Assembly (NCBI RefSeq): GCF_004916895.1
Contig: NZ_SNTZ01000001.1
Location: 466,263 to 530,262 of the forward strand
From: Flagellimonas alvinocaridis
GTDB lineage: Bacteria > Bacteroidota > Bacteroidia > Flavobacteriales > Flavobacteriaceae
Reading direction: 5' to 3'
Length of the DNA stretch: 64,000 nt
In this document: positions 61,515-64,000 of the stretch, piece after piece
Position numbering within the stretch: position 1 is the stretch's first letter
How the letters are laid out: every line of letters starts with the position of its first letter
Notes under the pieces: generated by a model
The model's database searches: none
What the model was told of the DNA's origin: nothing
The model's input: only the letters and a program-made list of their open reading frames with translations
Program-made: the position numbers and the translations under genes

Positions 61515-62973
61515 GCTTTAAAAATATGCTTCTTAGATTATCTCCTTCCATTCTATAAATCAGCATCAAAAATAATAAAAGAAGAAGGCTACCAGCTATT
61601 AAATTTCTATTAAAAACATAGAACGAGAGGATGGAAAACAGAAGTGAAACAGAAAGATAGAAGATTATTTTGCGCATATTATAAGGTACCGGATAGTATT
61701 TTCTTCCAAAGAAATACGACAGGAGCATCATGCTGCCATATGCAGCCAATGTGGCCCAGGCCGACGCCATATACCCCATTTTTGGAATCAATGCAACGTT
61801 TATGATTAAAGTGACCAAAGCTCCAATGGACGAAATATAGGCCCCAAACTTGGTCTGGTCCGTGACCTTGTACCAAACAGAGAGGTTGTGATAGATTCCC
61901 AAACAAAAACTTCCCAGCAGGATAATGGGCACAACATTTAAGGCTTCTCGATAAATTGCATTGCCGATTAGAATCTTGGCCAGTACATCTACAAAAACAA
62001 TAACGCCCAGTAGAATAATACTGCCCAGAATTACAAAGTAATTGGTAATCTGTGCATAGGTTCGTTGGGGTTTTTCCGATTTGGCATGACTGAAGAAAAA
62101 AGGCTCTACACCCATCCGGAAAGCTGTACCGAACAAGGTCATGAACAAAGCCAATTTATAGCATGCACTATATTTCCCTACTTCGGCTTCCGCTATATCC
62201 TCTGGCAACATTTCGGTGAGTAAAATCTTATCGAATACTTCATTGATTGTAAATGCCACTCCGGCCAGCATTACTGGACCAGCATATTTTAACATCTTTT
62301 TCCAAAGATTTGTATCAAACGTATAGGGAACCTTAATATACGTTGGGAATAGAATCAACAGTGTAACACCGCTTGCGATAACATTCGAAATCAACACATA
62401 ATGAATTTCCCAATCTGTTTTGTAAATAGAATGGTACAACCCACTTTCCGTTTCTTGGGCCATTTGGGGCAAAATCAGCAGGAAAAAGACATTAAAAACC
62501 AAGTTGATGACTACATTGATGGTTTTTAATACCGCGTAGCGCATTGGCTTTTCTTGGGCCCTCAATAGGGCAAACGGAATAATAACCAAGGCATCCAAAA
62601 CCAAAATAAAGGCAGTGAACTTTATATAATCAGGGTTGATGTTGGTTACTTCAGACAGCCATTGTTTTAAAGAAAGTACCATTATCAAAAACAGCAATGA
62701 TGACCCCAGTAAGGAAATAAGGGATGTTGAAACTACATTGTTTTTGTCTTCCCTCTTATGGTAAAACCTGAAGAAGGCTGTCTCCATACCATAGGCCAAA
62801 AACACGTTGAAAATGGCAATCCAAGCATAAATATTGGTATACTGCCCATACCCTGATGCATTTTCGAAAACTGAAGTGTATAGGGGTAGCAATAAGAAGG
62901 AAATGACCCGCGGCAGAACGGTGGCCAGGCCATAGATAAAAGTCTGCTTAAAAAGCCTTCTTAACGGGTTCAA
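61504..62973 (-). CDS. Lipid-linked oligosaccharide flippase (Wzx/MATE-like)
   Basis: The 489-residue polytopic protein has 12-14 membrane helices and the N-terminal pattern [20 protein letters not shown] of polysaccharide-export flippases. It probably moves a lipid-linked sugar unit across the inner membrane. It heads the seven-gene operon. It starts about 180 bp downstream of atpG on the minus strand, with a terminator between. Confidence 0.92.
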   Translation of the reverse strand: MNPLRRLFKQTFIYGLATVLPRVISFLLLPLYTSVFENASGYGQYTNIYAWIAIFNVFLAYGMETAFFRFYHKREDKNNVVSTSLISLLGSSLLFLIMVLSLKQWLSEVTNINPDYIKFTAFILVLDALVIIPFALLRAQEKPMRYAVLKTINVVINLVFNVFFLLILPQMAQETESGLYHSIYKTDWEIHYVLISNVIASGVTLLILFPTYIKVPYTFDTNLWKKMLKYAGPVMLAGVAFTINEVFDKILLTEMLPEDIAEAEVGKYSACYKLALFMTLFGTAFRMGVEPFFFSHAKSEKPQRTYAQITNYFVILGSIILLGVIVFVDVLAKILIGNAIYREALNVVPIILLGSFCLGIYHNLSVWYKVTDQTKFGAYISSIGALVTLIINVALIPKMGYMASAWATLAAYGSMMLLSYFFGRKYYPVPYNMRKIIFYLSVSLLFSILSFYVFNRNLIAGSLLLLLFLMLIYRMEGDNLRSIFLKREN

Positions 62974-63059
62974 TAGGTGTGTTCTTTAAAACCTTTTAAA
63001 TAAAGCCACAAGTTACACAAAACCCTTTAGTCCACTGGTGTCAAAATTGCGCAAACAAA

Positions 63060-63083
63060 AAAGGCCGCTTCAAGCGGCCTTTA
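63060..63083 (-). terminator. Terminator after atpG
   Basis: AAAGGCCGCTT pairs with AAGCGGCCTTT; on the minus strand a T run follows (63055-63059). It closes the ATP synthase operon before the flippase gene. Confidence 0.9.
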
Positions 63084-63154
63084 CATATCTTTCTTTTGAA
63101 CTCTAGTTGTTCAATGCTTAAGCTTTTGACTATTTAGCCTCGCTTTCGTTCGGC

Positions 63155-64000
63155 TTAATTGTTCAATGCTTCCGCGCCACCAACAATTTCAAGGATTTCG
63201 CTGGTAATGGCTGCCTGGCGGGCCTTGTTGTACGTCAATTTCAATTGGGACCTCAATTCTCCGGCGTTGTCCGTAGCCTTGTGCATGGCCGTCATACGGG
63301 CACCGTGCTCACTGGCAAAGGAATCACGAATGGCCTTGAACAATTGGGTTTTTAAGGATTTTGGGATTAGCTGTTCCACTATTTCAGCCTTAGAGGGCTC
63401 AAAAATATAATCCGTGGTACCAGCAGCATCTCCCTCAACTGGAACAATAGGTAAAAATTGTTCGGTCATGACCTGCTGCGTTGCAGCATTTTTGAATTTG
63501 TTATAGACCAAATCTATTCGATCATATGTTCCTTCCGTAAACTGGTCCATCAAAAATTGAGCGATTTCAGCAACTTTATCAAAGGTCAAGTCGTCGTAAA
63601 CATCACTATGGTTGGCCAAGATGGTGTTCTTTTTACGAAGGATATCGTTGGCTTTCTTCCCAATGGTCACAAAATCCACTTTTTTACCGGCATAGGTTTC
63701 CTCTAACAAGATTCTACTCTGTTTGATGATGTTGGAGTTGAATGCTCCACACAAACCACGGTTGGATGTGATTGCAACCACCAAAACCTTGTTTACCGGC
63801 CTTGCAGCGGCAAACTTACTTCCTGCATCCCCTTCCAAACTTGCACTTAATCCTTGTAACAATTCGGTAAGCTTATCAGAATAAGGACGCATGGCCGTAA
63901 TGGCATCCTGAGCCTTTTTCAACTTTGCGGCCGATACCATTTTCATGGCACTGGTAATTTGCATCGTTGAAGAGATGGATGAAATCCTATTCCGTATTTC
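63155..64000 (-). CDS. atpG: ATP synthase F1 subunit gamma (5' end beyond window)
   Basis: The gamma subunit forms the rotating central stalk of ATP synthase. The visible 282 residues run from EIRNRISSISSTMQITSAMKM at the window edge to AEALNN. The frame continues past 64000 and the true start lies outside; the ATG at 63964 is internal. Conserved AITSNRGLCGAFN and the C-terminal LRSQLKLTYNKARQAAIT are present. Upstream atp genes are expected beyond the window. Confidence 0.95.
   Translation of the reverse strand, partial: EIRNRISSISSTMQITSAMKMVSAAKLKKAQDAITAMRPYSDKLTELLQGLSASLEGDAGSKFAAARPVNKVLVVAITSNRGLCGAFNSNIIKQSRILLEETYAGKKVDFVTIGKKANDILRKKNTILANHSDVYDDLTFDKVAEIAQFLMDQFTEGTYDRIDLVYNKFKNAATQQVMTEQFLPIVPVEGDAAGTTDYIFEPSKAEIVEQLIPKSLKTQLFKAIRDSFASEHGARMTAMHKATDNAGELRSQLKLTYNKARQAAITSEILEIVGGAEALNN

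Overview
The window is a stretch of chromosome from a Bacteroidota bacterium, almost certainly a marine-type Flavobacteriaceae member (Muricauda/Flagellimonas-like is my guess, not shown). The signs are a type IX secretion sorting tail on a subtilase, a gliding lipoprotein gene gldH next to ricT and a class A PBP, the Bacteroidota promoter form TAnnTTTG upstream of several genes, no Shine-Dalgarno pattern, and families such as DUF3078, DUF2480 and DUF4292. No rRNA, tRNA, CRISPR array or insertion sequence was recognised. Both ends cut through genes: the C-terminal tail of an unknown gene on the left and atpG on the right.

Layout. 0.3-8 kb: secreted subtilase, EEP-family nuclease/phosphatase, HflX, a DUF3078 outer-membrane protein and an IPT/Ig-domain lipoprotein. 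7.9-15.5 kb: one long minus-strand SUF iron-sulfur operon (sufA, sufB, an MBL-fold lipoprotein, sufC, sufD, sufS, sufE, a DUF59 protein, DUF2480). 15.6-25 kb: thiL, brnQ, PAP2, a CPBP protease with an unclear N-terminus, a PanE-like reductase, a small tautomerase/SDR/NTF2 operon, a Crp/Fnr regulator and aminopeptidase P. 25-33 kb: membrane proteins, a rimK/aspartoacylase pair and sdhCAB. 33-36.7 kb is accessory: clustered GTCAT-ended repeats, a Vsr endonuclease, a methionine aminotransferase, and a phage-like repressor facing a small HTH gene. 37-44.9 kb: scoAB, the PBP1A/gldH/ricT operon, trhO and recA. 45-50 kb: an ECF sigma factor with a membrane-anchored barrel protein, a LytS-like sensor and acyltransferase, then trpS. 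51-53.6 kb: dprA, an HU/SPOR cell-envelope protein and a thioesterase. 53.6-56.2 kb is a second accessory block, bounded by two nearly identical 91-bp hairpin repeats and holding an NTase-HEPN fusion and a frameshifted coiled-coil gene. 56.2-63 kb: a seven-gene envelope operon (flippase, dut, NTP-transferase, TPR, DUF4292, EnvC-like, aldo/keto reductase), then atpG.

The signals most worth checking are: a Firmicutes/Actinobacteria-type SOS box (CGAAC-N4-GTTCG) upstream of recA; a canonical -1 slippery heptamer exactly where the 55-kb gene changes frame; the repeat-bounded block around the NTase-HEPN fusion; a self-contained repressor/HTH switch with a 23-bp operator dyad; an SDR that lacks the catalytic tyrosine; and three families of small palindromic elements that share GTCAT...ATGAC ends.
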